From positions 38,393-102,392 of the forward strand of contig NZ_NIJF01000104.1 of NCBI RefSeq assembly GCF_003316765.1: a stretch of DNA of 64,000 bases, given 5' to 3'. Under the pieces are notes generated by a model. The model saw only the letters and a list, made by a program, of their open reading frames with translations. It did no database searches and was not told the DNA's origin. Position numbers and translations under genes: made by a program. The stretch comes from Bacillus sp. P14.5 (GTDB lineage: Bacteria; Bacillota; Bacilli; Bacillales; Bacillaceae_B). Positions 1-7,791 of the stretch are shown here, one piece after another (the first letter of the stretch is position 1; the number at the start of each line of letters is the position of its first letter).

Positions 1-345
1 TATGAAGCGGCAGAACTAGATGGAGCTAATATTTTTCATAAGTTTTTATATATAACATTGCCGATGATTACGCCAATCATTTTCTTTGATATTGTGACAA
101 GTACAATCGGTTCGTTCCAGATTTTCCAGGAAGCTTATGTCATGACGGATAACGGCAGCGGCGGCCCGGCTAATTCATTGTTATTCTATAATCTTCATAT
201 GTGGAACAATGCATTTGAAATTTTCGATATGGGCTATGCAACAGCCATGGCATGGTTCCTATTTGTTATCGTCCTATTCTTGACCTTCATCAATCTGAAA
301 CTTGGGAAGAAGTGGGTTTATTATGAAGGAGGGGACAGGAAGTAA
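1..345 (+). CDS. Carbohydrate ABC transporter permease (MalF-type), 5' end outside window
   Basis: C-terminal part of an inner-membrane permease of a sugar ABC importer. The frame is open from base 1, so the gene begins upstream. The first residues carry the EAA loop (YEAAELDGAN followed by a LPMITPI segment) that docks on the ATPase, and two hydrophobic membrane segments follow. The stop codon overlaps the ATG of the next permease by one base, which is typical of coupled MalF/MalG-like pairs. The binding protein and substrate are not visible, so the sugar cannot be named. Confidence 0.9.
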   Translation, partial: YEAAELDGANIFHKFLYITLPMITPIIFFDIVTSTIGSFQIFQEAYVMTDNGSGGPANSLLFYNLHMWNNAFEIFDMGYATAMAWFLFVIVLFLTFINLKLGKKWVYYEGGDRK

Positions 346-1211
346 TGGAAAATACAGAAAAGCTGAAATTTCATCAATCCAAAAAATTCAGGGAAAAAGC
401 GCATAAATTGTTCATTCTTTTCATTTTGATAGCGGGGAGCGTTGTCATTCTTTCTCCACTGTGGTGGATGATTTCAACCTCACTGAAGACACCTCAGGAA
501 ATTGCCCAGTATCCGCCGACATTCATGCCGGAAACCTTCCAGTTTTCCAACTATGTGAAAGCCTGGCAGACTGCTCCATTTACCAGGTGGACGCTTAATA
601 CATTGATGGTCGCTGCCATAGGAACGGTTGGAAGTGTATTCATTAACTCACTGGTCGCTTATGCATTTGCCAAGATTCCATTCAAAGGCAGGAATACATT
701 ATTCGTGCTGGTTTTAACCACGATGCTTATTCCTGGATTTGTTACTATGGTGCCGCAGTATATCCTGTTTTCAAAGCTTGGCTGGATCAATTCCTATCTT
801 CCATTGATTGTGCCTTCTTTCTTGGGAAGTGCGTTTTTCATCTTTCTGCTGAGGCAGTTTTCACTTACCATTCCCAATGAGCTCCTTGACGCAGCCGTTT
901 TGGATGGAGCCAACCACTTGCAAATCTGGTGGCATATCATGGTGCCGCTGACGAAGCCGGCATTGATAACCGTCGCGATTTTCTCCTTCAATGGAGCGTG
1001 GAATGACCTGCTCGGGCCGCTGTTGTACCTAAACGATGAAAGCTTGTACACCCTGCAGATAGGGCTGCAGACTTTCAAAGGGCAGATGCAGACACAGTGG
1101 CACTATTTGATGTCCATGTCTGTCATGGTTCTGGCACCGGTAGTATTGTTATTCTTCTTCTTCCAAAAGCACTTTATTGAAGGATCCAATATATCTGGTG
1201 GAATCAAATAA
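345..1211 (+). CDS. Carbohydrate ABC transporter permease (MalG-type)
   Basis: 288-residue partner permease of the preceding gene. A hydrophobic N-terminal segment is followed by the usual periplasmic-type loop ending in a LKTPQEIA motif, then five further membrane helices. The EAA motif (LLDAAVLDGAN...MVPLTKPAL) lies near residues 178-205. Length and layout match the CUT1 family. It is the last gene of its operon: a strong intrinsic terminator follows within 20 bases. Substrate unknown. Confidence 0.93.
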   Translation: MENTEKLKFHQSKKFREKAHKLFILFILIAGSVVILSPLWWMISTSLKTPQEIAQYPPTFMPETFQFSNYVKAWQTAPFTRWTLNTLMVAAIGTVGSVFINSLVAYAFAKIPFKGRNTLFVLVLTTMLIPGFVTMVPQYILFSKLGWINSYLPLIVPSFLGSAFFIFLLRQFSLTIPNELLDAAVLDGANHLQIWWHIMVPLTKPALITVAIFSFNGAWNDLLGPLLYLNDESLYTLQIGLQTFKGQMQTQWHYLMSMSVMVLAPVVLLFFFFQKHFIEGSNISGGIK

Positions 1212-1225
1212 TAATAGAACAGAAA

Positions 1226-1256
1226 GAAGAAGCTGCCACGCCAGCTTCTTCTTTTT
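1226..1256 (+). terminator. Intrinsic terminator of the sugar ABC operon
   Basis: Perfect 10-bp stem (1226-1235 with 1242-1251), 6-base loop and a run of five T, starting 14 bases after the permease stop. Confidence 0.9.
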
Positions 1257-1364
1257 GTATTCTGACTTTAACACTTTAAAGCGTGAAGTATTGCTTAGAC
1301 AACACTTTTTCCTATAGAATTGTAGCTACATAACTTTAAGGTGTTTATTGGAGAGAGTGAATGC

Positions 1365-2126
1365 ATGGAAAAACAAATGGAGATTAAATATGACATCATG
1401 GAGGTTTGCCTTCTTGCCGGGAAGATCATGCTGCAGAGCGGGGCGGAAACCTACAGGGTGGAAGATACAATGATGAGGATTGCAGCCTCTTTCGGTATTA
1501 GGGAGTCCCACAGCTATGTTACCCCGACAGGAATCATCTTTTCTATTGAAACATCAGAGCCAACGAAAACAAAACTGATCCGGATTTCAGAGAGAACGAC
1601 AGACTTGAAGAAAGTTACGGTGGTGAACAGTATATCGAGAAGGATCAGCAGCGGAGACCTGTCTGTTGATCAAGCGTATGAACTCCTGGAAGAGGCTGAC
1701 GCTGCTACCATGCCGTTTCCATTTTATATTCAGATTCTGGCGGCTGCCATTGCCAGCGGCTGTTTTCTGATTATGTTCCAAGGAAGCTGGCATGATTTCC
1801 TTCCGGCTGTCGTTACAGGGGGAGTTGGATTTCTGAGCTTGATTTACTTTCATAAAGTAGTGCCGATTAAGTTCTTCGCTGAGTTTCTGGCATCTTTCAC
1901 AATTGGGGTGCTGTCATTCGGATTTATTTGGAGCGGTATCGGATTTGAACTGGATAAAATCATAATCGGATCCGTCATGCCGCTTGTTCCAGGCCTTCTC
2001 ATTACAAATGCAGTAAGGGATCTAATGGCGGGACACCTGGTTTCCGGGTTATCCAAGGGGGCTGAAGCCTTTTTGACGGCTTTTGCAATAGGATCTGGGA
2101 TTGCGATTGTTTTTACTTTTGTGTGA
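1365..2126 (+). CDS. Threonine/serine exporter family protein, large subunit (ThrE/YjjP-like, DUF1212)
   Basis: 253 residues. The N-terminal cytosolic half has the family signature LQSGAETYRVEDTM, and the C-terminal half holds about five membrane helices with the PLVPGLLITNAVRDL segment typical of ThrE/YjjP proteins. The ATG at 1365 is chosen because GGAGAG lies 9 bases upstream; an in-frame GTG at 1341 has no SD. In Corynebacterium, ThrE is one chain; here, as in many Firmicutes, the second half (DUF3815/YjjB) is the next gene. Export of threonine/serine is inferred from the family; the real substrate could differ. Confidence 0.85.
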   Translation: MEKQMEIKYDIMEVCLLAGKIMLQSGAETYRVEDTMMRIAASFGIRESHSYVTPTGIIFSIETSEPTKTKLIRISERTTDLKKVTVVNSISRRISSGDLSVDQAYELLEEADAATMPFPFYIQILAAAIASGCFLIMFQGSWHDFLPAVVTGGVGFLSLIYFHKVVPIKFFAEFLASFTIGVLSFGFIWSGIGFELDKIIIGSVMPLVPGLLITNAVRDLMAGHLVSGLSKGAEAFLTAFAIGSGIAIVFTFV

Positions 2127-2247
2127 GCATGTCTCAAGGGCGGAAATTAACAGTACCATTATCTAAGTTACATGAGCAAGGTACCTGTATCAAGCAAGAA
2201 CACTGAGCCATTGGGAAGTATATTAGCAAAAGGAGATGGTCGGCAAA

Positions 2248-2694
2248 GTGTATATTATAGAACAAGTTATCACGAGCTTTATTGCTTCTGCGGCATTTGG
2301 CATCATTTTTAATGCGCCGCGGGAATCTTTGATTAAGTGCGGAAGCGTCGGGATGTTCGGCTGGATCATTTATATAGTGATGACAATGAACGATATGGAT
2401 ATCGTCCTGGCAACTGTTACAGCATCATTTCTTGTGGCGGTCCTGAGCCAGATTTACTCAAAAATTTACCGCACCCCCATTATCATTTTTAGTGTAGCCG
2501 GCATCATTCCCCTTGTTCCGGGAGGGATGGCTTATGACGCGATGAGAAATTTTGTGCAGAATGACTACAATTCGGCTATCAATTTAGCCGCCAAAGCCTT
2601 TATGATTTCAGGGTCTATTGCTATTGGGCTTGTCTTTTCAGAAGTGATCAACCAGGTCATTAGGAAACGAAAATTAAGCACTTTAAAGAGCTGA
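2248..2694 (+). CDS. Threonine/serine exporter family protein, small subunit (YjjB-like, DUF3815)
   Basis: About 148 residues, nearly all membrane-embedded (four helices), with the GIIPLVPGGMAYDAMRN motif that mirrors the PLVPG motif of the larger partner upstream. It lies about 120 bp after that gene on the same strand and should form a complex with it. Start: the longest reading uses ATG 2236, but that codon abuts AGGAG (2231-2235) with no spacer, so the GTG at 2248 with a 12-base spacer is more likely. Function in amino-acid export is by family. Confidence 0.82.
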   Translation: MYIIEQVITSFIASAAFGIIFNAPRESLIKCGSVGMFGWIIYIVMTMNDMDIVLATVTASFLVAVLSQIYSKIYRTPIIIFSVAGIIPLVPGGMAYDAMRNFVQNDYNSAINLAAKAFMISGSIAIGLVFSEVINQVIRKRKLSTLKS

Positions 2695-2713
2695 AGCAAG
2701 AGGAGGAAAGCGA

Positions 2714-3340
2714 ATGGATCAAGAAACTCTAACCGTATTTAATGATGAAGGAGTTCCCGTCGGGGCTGCCCCCCGTGATGAGGTTCACCGGAAGGGTTAC
2801 TGGCATGAAACTTTTCATTGCTGGTTTATTCAAAGAAAAGAAAGTATCAATTATCTCTACTTTCAACTTCGAAGCTCCAGCAAGAAAGATTACCCCAATC
2901 TGCTGGATATCACAGCAGCCGGCCATATACTCTCTCATGAAACCATTGAGGAAGGAATCAGGGAAGTGAAAGAAGAGACAGGCATAGAAATTTCTTTTGA
3001 AAATTTAGTTCCCATCGGAATTATTCCTTATGAAATTATTACAGAGAACTTTATTGATAGAGAAAGGGCTCACCTTTTCCTATTTGACTTCACGGGAAAC
3101 ATGGAGGACTTCTTACTTCAACAAGATGAGGTATCCGGCATATTACGGGCAGAATTTAACCAGTTTGAAAAGTTGATCGAAGGCACGGCAGATTTCGTTA
3201 ATTTAGAAGGCTTCCAGATTGCATCAGACGGAAAGAAAGAAATGACAGCCATAATAGCTGAAAAGAAAGACTTTGTGCCACATGAGGATTCATACTACCA
3301 GGGAGTTCTGGAAAGCATACACAGCTACTTGGACAGATAG
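2714..3340 (+). CDS. NUDIX hydrolase (IPP-isomerase-like subgroup)
   Basis: 208 residues. The NUDIX box runs GHILSHETIEEGIREVKEE; it has six rather than seven residues between the first Glu and the Arg-Glu pair, a form found in the isopentenyl-diphosphate-isomerase-like YfcD subgroup. The N-terminal part (DEGVPVGAAPRDEVHRKGYWH) also fits that subgroup. Catalytic Glu residues of the REVKEE helix are present. Start ATG has AGGAGG 8-13 bases upstream. It follows the exporter genes by 19 bases and may be co-transcribed. The nucleotide or other diphosphate substrate cannot be told. Confidence 0.85.
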   Translation: MDQETLTVFNDEGVPVGAAPRDEVHRKGYWHETFHCWFIQRKESINYLYFQLRSSSKKDYPNLLDITAAGHILSHETIEEGIREVKEETGIEISFENLVPIGIIPYEIITENFIDRERAHLFLFDFTGNMEDFLLQQDEVSGILRAEFNQFEKLIEGTADFVNLEGFQIASDGKKEMTAIIAEKKDFVPHEDSYYQGVLESIHSYLDR

Positions 3341-3353
3341 AAACATGTTAAGT

Positions 3354-3381
3354 ACCGCCAATCACTTGGCGGTGCTTTTTT
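3354..3381 (+). terminator. Intrinsic terminator after the NUDIX gene
   Basis: 8-bp perfect stem ACCGCCAA/TTGGCGGT with TCAC loop, then GC and six T. Confidence 0.9.
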
Positions 3382-3714
3382 GTGCAGAAAAAATTAAACT
3401 CTGTTGAAAACAATTACCTATGTTATCTGCGCCAAGCGTAAAGGGGTTCAAATAACCTAGGGCTGACCACCTGCGCCTTGCTTTAATCTTAACCGGCTGT
3501 GCGTTCCCAGCAAGAGAGCCCAGTGGGTTTGAAATCATACGTTTGATTAACACCTCTTCATTAAAACTTCCCAGCCTGTACATAGATTGTTAATAATTTC
3601 GTAATAATTTCCCTTTAAGATGAAATCAAGCATCAAGAGACAGCAGATTAACTAACATAAACTTTTACAAATCAGCAGATAAAATAGCTTGAACAATATA
3701 GAGGAGGAAATAGA
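3382..3714. other. Intergenic region upstream of htrA, no gene seen
   Basis: About 330 bp. A 73-codon minus-strand ORF here has no SD and no recognisable domain. The last 120 bp are AT-rich and should hold the htrA promoter, but I see no confident -35/-10 pair or CssR-type box. The SD GAGGAGG lies just before the htrA ATG. Confidence 0.4.
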
Positions 3715-4992
3715 ATGTTTGAACAAAACAATCAAAATAATGAAGAAGTACAGCACACTGTATCACCACAATCCGAAACCGAAGACCCCGTCAAAGAAGA
3801 AAGACAAAGATCCGAGAAACAGAATAAGAGATCTAAAGGAAGAGGATTTCTATCCACTGTTGGTGCCGGGGTCATAGGTTCTGTCCTGACACTGACGGTT
3901 CTGCCGCAAACGGACTATTATCAAAATCTCGCTGAGGAGAGTATCCAGAATGCAGCTATAACTCAGCAGGCGGAAACTTCACAAACAGCTGGAATTAATG
4001 CGAGCAATGTCTCTACAGGAGGAGATATTGCCAACATCGTAGAGGGCGCTTCAAAGGCAATAGTAGGCATTGTAAACTATCAGGAGCAAAATAGCCGTTA
4101 CAATGGAGTGTCCCAGGAAGCCCAAGCCGGAACAGGATCAGGTGTCATTTTCAAGAAAGAGGGTGACCATGCCTATATCATCACCAATAATCATGTTATT
4201 GAAGGTGCTTCAAACGTAGAGGTGTCCCTCCATGACGGTGAAAAGACAAAGGCAGAGCTGATCGGGGCCGATTCGTTGACAGATCTTGCGGTGCTGAAGA
4301 TTGATAGTAAATATGCAGACAACCTGCTGGAGGTCGGAGATTCCAATGGACTGCGTGCCGGTGAGCAAGTCATCGCAATCGGAAATCCGCTTGGTCTTGA
4401 TTTATCGAGAACCGTAACACAAGGAATTGTAAGTGCTGTGGATCGTACGATTTCGGTTCCGACATCTGCGGGCGAATCCGAACTGAATGTCATACAGACG
4501 GATGCAGCCATCAATCCAGGTAATAGCGGCGGTGCTTTAATCAACAGCAAGGGCGAATTGGTCGGAATCAACAGCTTGAAGATAAAAACTTCAGGGGTAG
4601 AAGGGCTTGGATTTGCGATCCCAAGTAAAGAATTCCTTCCGATTGTCAACGAAATCATCGATACCGGAAAAGTGGAGAGGCCTTATATCGGGATTGGAAT
4701 GACAAGTCTTGCGGATGTCCCCCGGAATTATTTAGAAGAGCTTCCGAATGGAGTTAAAGCTGGAGTCATTGTCGCTAATATCGACGAAACATCTGCGGCA
4801 GCAGAAGCCGGCATCAAAGCAGGGGATGTTATCACAGAATTAAATGGACAATCAGTTGAAACACCGGCAGATTTAAGGAGGCAGTTATATTCTGACCTTA
4901 AAGTGGGAGATGAGGCAGACATGACAATTTACCGCGGTTCTGAAAAACTGTCCATCAGTTTGACTCTTACAAGCAATAGCATGATCAACTAA
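3715..4992 (+). CDS. htrA: HtrA/DegP-type S1C serine protease, membrane-anchored
   Basis: 425 residues, the usual size for Bacillus HtrA/HtrB. A charged cytosolic head (about 1-42) leads to one membrane anchor (about 44-62), then a trypsin-like domain and a C-terminal PDZ domain (about 325-415). The triad is visible: His160 in TNNHVIEG, Asp190 in DLAVLKID, Ser271 in NPGNSGGA. It degrades or refolds misfolded proteins outside the membrane. The gene is followed at 63 bp by a PrsA-like foldase on the same strand, a sensible pairing of protease and foldase. Which of htrA/htrB/yyxA is the true orthologue cannot be decided here. Confidence 0.93.
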   Translation: MFEQNNQNNEEVQHTVSPQSETEDPVKEERQRSEKQNKRSKGRGFLSTVGAGVIGSVLTLTVLPQTDYYQNLAEESIQNAAITQQAETSQTAGINASNVSTGGDIANIVEGASKAIVGIVNYQEQNSRYNGVSQEAQAGTGSGVIFKKEGDHAYIITNNHVIEGASNVEVSLHDGEKTKAELIGADSLTDLAVLKIDSKYADNLLEVGDSNGLRAGEQVIAIGNPLGLDLSRTVTQGIVSAVDRTISVPTSAGESELNVIQTDAAINPGNSGGALINSKGELVGINSLKIKTSGVEGLGFAIPSKEFLPIVNEIIDTGKVERPYIGIGMTSLADVPRNYLEELPNGVKAGVIVANIDETSAAAEAGIKAGDVITELNGQSVETPADLRRQLYSDLKVGDEADMTIYRGSEKLSISLTLTSNSMIN

Positions 4993-5055
4993 TTAAATTT
5001 TTCAGGTGCTTTGACTAATCACAACAGACACCATTTATTAAAGGAGAGCGATAAC

Positions 5056-5940
5056 GTGAATAAAAAGAAGAATCTGGGCAAATTACTAGGTTTAATAGGA
5101 AGTGTTGCCGTTGTCAGTCTGATCATAACCGGCTTTGTTTTTTCAAAAGAGGAAGTAGTGGCAAAGGTGGGCAGCAATTCAATAAGCAAGGACGAATTAT
5201 ACACCATGATGGTGGATCAATACGGAGAAGCTGCATTGGATACTTTGATTGCCGATAAAATTGTTGAACTTGAAAGCGGCAAACGAGACGTAGCAGTGGA
5301 AGAGAGTGAAATCCAAGAAGAATTAGAGAAAATTAGAAGCTCATACGAGGATGAAGAGGCGTTCAACGAAGCCTTGGCCTCCAGCGGAGCGAGTTTGGAC
5401 AGCGTAAAGGAGAATATCAAATCCTATCTTTTAACGGAAAAATTGCTGAAGGACAGGGTCACCATTACAGATGAACAAATCAAAGAATACTTTGAAACTA
5501 ACAAAGAGACTTTTGCACAACAGGAGCAGGTACAGGCAAGCCACATCCTGGTGGAAGATGAAGCCGCAGCAAAAGAAGTGAAGGAAAAGCTGGACAATGG
5601 CGGAGACTTCGCCCAACTGGCTAAAGAATACTCCACCGATACTTCCAATGCTGAATCCGGCGGGGAACTTGGTTTCTTTAGCAAAGGCGACATGGTTGCA
5701 GAGTTTGAAGAGAAGGCGTTTGCCATGAAGACCGATGAAATAAGTGATCCAGTTAAAACCGAGTTCGGCTACCATATCATTCAAGTAACGGATAAGAAAA
5801 ATGCGAAGGAAGCTGTCCTTGAGGACCATAAGGAGGAAGTGAAGGAAATCCTCTTTGACCAGGCACTTCAAACAGAATATCCCGCTTGGCTACAGGAAAA
5901 AAAGGAAGATTATAAAATCGAGAATCTCTTGAAAAATTAA
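5056..5940 (+). CDS. PrsA-like parvulin peptidyl-prolyl isomerase, membrane-anchored
   Basis: 294 residues with a SurA-N/PrsA-like helical region and a parvulin (PpiC) domain at about 155-250 (QASHILV..., GGELGFFSKG, FGYHIIQV). GTG 5056 is preceded by AAGGAG at the right distance; the longer reading from 5011 has no SD. The N-terminal hydrophobic stretch (about 10-30) lacks any Cys, so there is no lipobox; unlike true PrsA lipoproteins it would be held by an uncleaved signal anchor. Role: folding of secreted proteins at the outer face of the membrane. Likely co-expressed with htrA. Confidence 0.88.
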   Translation: MNKKKNLGKLLGLIGSVAVVSLIITGFVFSKEEVVAKVGSNSISKDELYTMMVDQYGEAALDTLIADKIVELESGKRDVAVEESEIQEELEKIRSSYEDEEAFNEALASSGASLDSVKENIKSYLLTEKLLKDRVTITDEQIKEYFETNKETFAQQEQVQASHILVEDEAAAKEVKEKLDNGGDFAQLAKEYSTDTSNAESGGELGFFSKGDMVAEFEEKAFAMKTDEISDPVKTEFGYHIIQVTDKKNAKEAVLEDHKEEVKEILFDQALQTEYPAWLQEKKEDYKIENLLKN

Positions 5941-5990
5941 CGAACCGGCAACGGATTGTTCATAAATTGGCAATAACTCTTGGAGATACT

Positions 5991-6028
5991 AACACTGCAT
6001 AGCGGCTGAATCCCATTGTGCAGTGTTT
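5991..6028 (+). terminator. Possible weak terminator or hairpin after the foldase gene
   Basis: 9-bp perfect stem AACACTGCA/TGCAGTGTT with a 19-base loop and only a short T stretch after it. Confidence 0.4.
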
Positions 6029-6076
6029 CTACCTATCAGGATTCAAGCGTATAGCAAAGATAAAAGGAGGAAAAAA

Positions 6077-6949
6077 ATGATTAAGAAGAGAGCACTCACC
6101 TACGTAATGACCGGGGTACTGACAGTCGGGATCCTCGGAGCTATTCCAGCGTTCGCAGCTGAGGAAGAAGCTCAATCCCACCCGGAATCCCCCTTCACTG
6201 AGACGGTATTAGGAGGACATCATGGAGAGGGCCATGGCAAATTCCACTTTAATGAAGATCAAGTAAAGGAAAAAGCGAAAGAACTAGACATCGATACGGA
6301 AGGTAAGGAAATACGTGAACTAGCCAAAGAAATCATGAAAGCAGAATTAGAAAAAAAAGCAAAAGAATCAGGAATTGACACAGAGGGCAAGAATCACCGG
6401 GAGATCATGAAAGAAATCCATAGAGTCCAGTTGGAAGCAAAAGCAAAGGAACTTGGGATTGCAATTGAAGGAAAAGAGCAGGATGAACTAGCGCGAGAAG
6501 TCAGGGAAACCTTAGTTAAAAAAGAGGCAGAAAAGTTAGGAATCGAAACGGAAGGGAAGGAACTGAAAGAACTTGCGTATGAGGTCAGAGAAGCCGCTTT
6601 ACTGAATGAAGCGAAAAAGCTGGGAATCGAGACTGAAGGAAAAAGCCACCATGAATTAAAACATGAAGTAATCGACGCTTCAATCTTGAAAGCAGCGAAA
6701 GAACTCGGCATCAGTACTGACGGGAAATCCACAAAAGAGATCATGAAAGAAATCATGACTGATCATGCAGAGGAAGCAAAGGAGTTGGATATCTTCCCTT
6801 TCAATAAGAAGGAAGGCTTCCTATTCCATGGAGGTAAAAAAGGCCGTCACGGACACTGGCATGGAAAAGGCCATCACAGAGAACATCTAGAACAGGACGC
6901 TGAACAGAACAACGAGGAACCGGGTCAATTTGAAGATAATGCATTGTAA
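6077..6949 (+). CDS. Secreted protein with six 28-residue helical repeats and His-rich ends
   Basis: 290 residues. The ATG at 6077 follows AAAAGGAGG at good spacing. A classical signal peptide ends in AFA-AEE (about residue 27). After a short His/Gly-rich stretch (GGHHGEGHGKFH) come six repeats of 28 residues (about 75-240) of the form A-K-E-L-G-I-x-T-E-G-K...E-L-x-x-E-V. A second His-rich stretch (GRHGHWHGKGHH) lies near the C-terminus. The repeat resembles helical units seen in secreted Firmicute proteins, but I do not recognise a named family with known function. Metal binding by the His clusters is only an inference. It sits between the foldase and a two-component system that may control it. 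Confidence 0.75.
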   Translation: MIKKRALTYVMTGVLTVGILGAIPAFAAEEEAQSHPESPFTETVLGGHHGEGHGKFHFNEDQVKEKAKELDIDTEGKEIRELAKEIMKAELEKKAKESGIDTEGKNHREIMKEIHRVQLEAKAKELGIAIEGKEQDELAREVRETLVKKEAEKLGIETEGKELKELAYEVREAALLNEAKKLGIETEGKSHHELKHEVIDASILKAAKELGISTDGKSTKEIMKEIMTDHAEEAKELDIFPFNKKEGFLFHGGKKGRHGHWHGKGHHREHLEQDAEQNNEEPGQFEDNAL

Positions 6950-6964
6950 TGGATGGAAATGCAA

Positions 6965-6990
6965 AACCCCGCAGATTTTGCGGGGTTTTT
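6965..6990 (+). terminator. Intrinsic terminator after the repeat-protein gene
   Basis: 9-bp stem AACCCCGCA/TGCGGGGTT, 5-base loop, five T. Confidence 0.92.
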
Positions 6991-7086
6991 GCTATTATTC
7001 TAGGGGAAAATGAATAGAAGAAACGGTAAAAAAGACTATAATTTAGATACAAAACTAGAGCTTGAATAGGGAAAGGAACGATAGTG

Positions 7087-7791
7087 ATGAAGGTTCTGGT
7101 AGTAGAAGACAATGAGAGTGTCACCTCTATGCTGGAGATGTTCTTTATAAAAGAAGGCATCCAAGGGGAATTTGTTCATGATGGTGTACAAGGCTACGAA
7201 AAGTACCAGGAAGGCAGCTGGGACCTTGTCATATTGGACTGGATGCTTCCCGGTATGGACGGTGTGGCCATTTGCCGGAAAATCAGGGAAGGCGGAGGAA
7301 AGGTTCCGATTATCATGCTGACGGCGAAGGACAGTGAATCGGATCAAGTCCTTGGATTGGAACTAGGTGCGGATGACTATGTTACAAAGCCTTTTTCACC
7401 GCTTGCACTGATGGCCAGGATCAGGGCGGTAACAAGGAGGTACGGAAGCGGCAAAAACAACTCTCCTGCTAATAAGGACATCTCAACAGCAGACTTTCAA
7501 ATCAGCAAAGAAACCCGTGAAGTTCTTCTTAATGGCGTTCCCCTTACAAACCTGACTCCGAAAGAGTTTGATTTACTCTATTATCTTTCCCGGCATCCCC
7601 GGCAGGTGTTTTCCAGAGAACAGCTGCTCGAACGAGTCTGGGGCTACGACTTCTATGGAGATGAACGAACAGTGGATGTCCATATCAAGCGGCTTCGCAA
7701 CAAAATTGGCAGCAAGGAACAACCCTACCTTCATACGGTCTGGGGAGTAGGCTACAAATTTGATGAAACGGCGGCGCCTGATGAAAATTAG
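7087..7791 (+). CDS. OmpR-family response regulator
   Basis: 234 residues. The receiver domain (1-118) has the acidic pocket VVEDNE, the phospho-acceptor Asp in VILDWMLPG, the Thr in MLTAKD and the Lys in VTKPFSP. The C-terminal winged helix (about 135-230) ends in the usual GVGYKF. ATG 7087 and GTG 7084 are adjacent possible starts, both served by AAAGGA. It overlaps the histidine kinase gene, so the pair is translated together. Target genes are unknown; the envelope-protein block just upstream is an obvious candidate. Confidence 0.95.
   Translation: MKVLVVEDNESVTSMLEMFFIKEGIQGEFVHDGVQGYEKYQEGSWDLVILDWMLPGMDGVAICRKIREGGGKVPIIMLTAKDSESDQVLGLELGADDYVTKPFSPLALMARIRAVTRRYGSGKNNSPANKDISTADFQISKETREVLLNGVPLTNLTPKEFDLLYYLSRHPRQVFSREQLLERVWGYDFYGDERTVDVHIKRLRNKIGSKEQPYLHTVWGVGYKFDETAAPDEN

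Noticed and set aside
3362..3583. 73-codon minus-strand ORF before htrA
   Set aside because: Starts within AT-rich promoter sequence and ends in a terminator; no SD or recognised domain, though it cannot be fully excluded.
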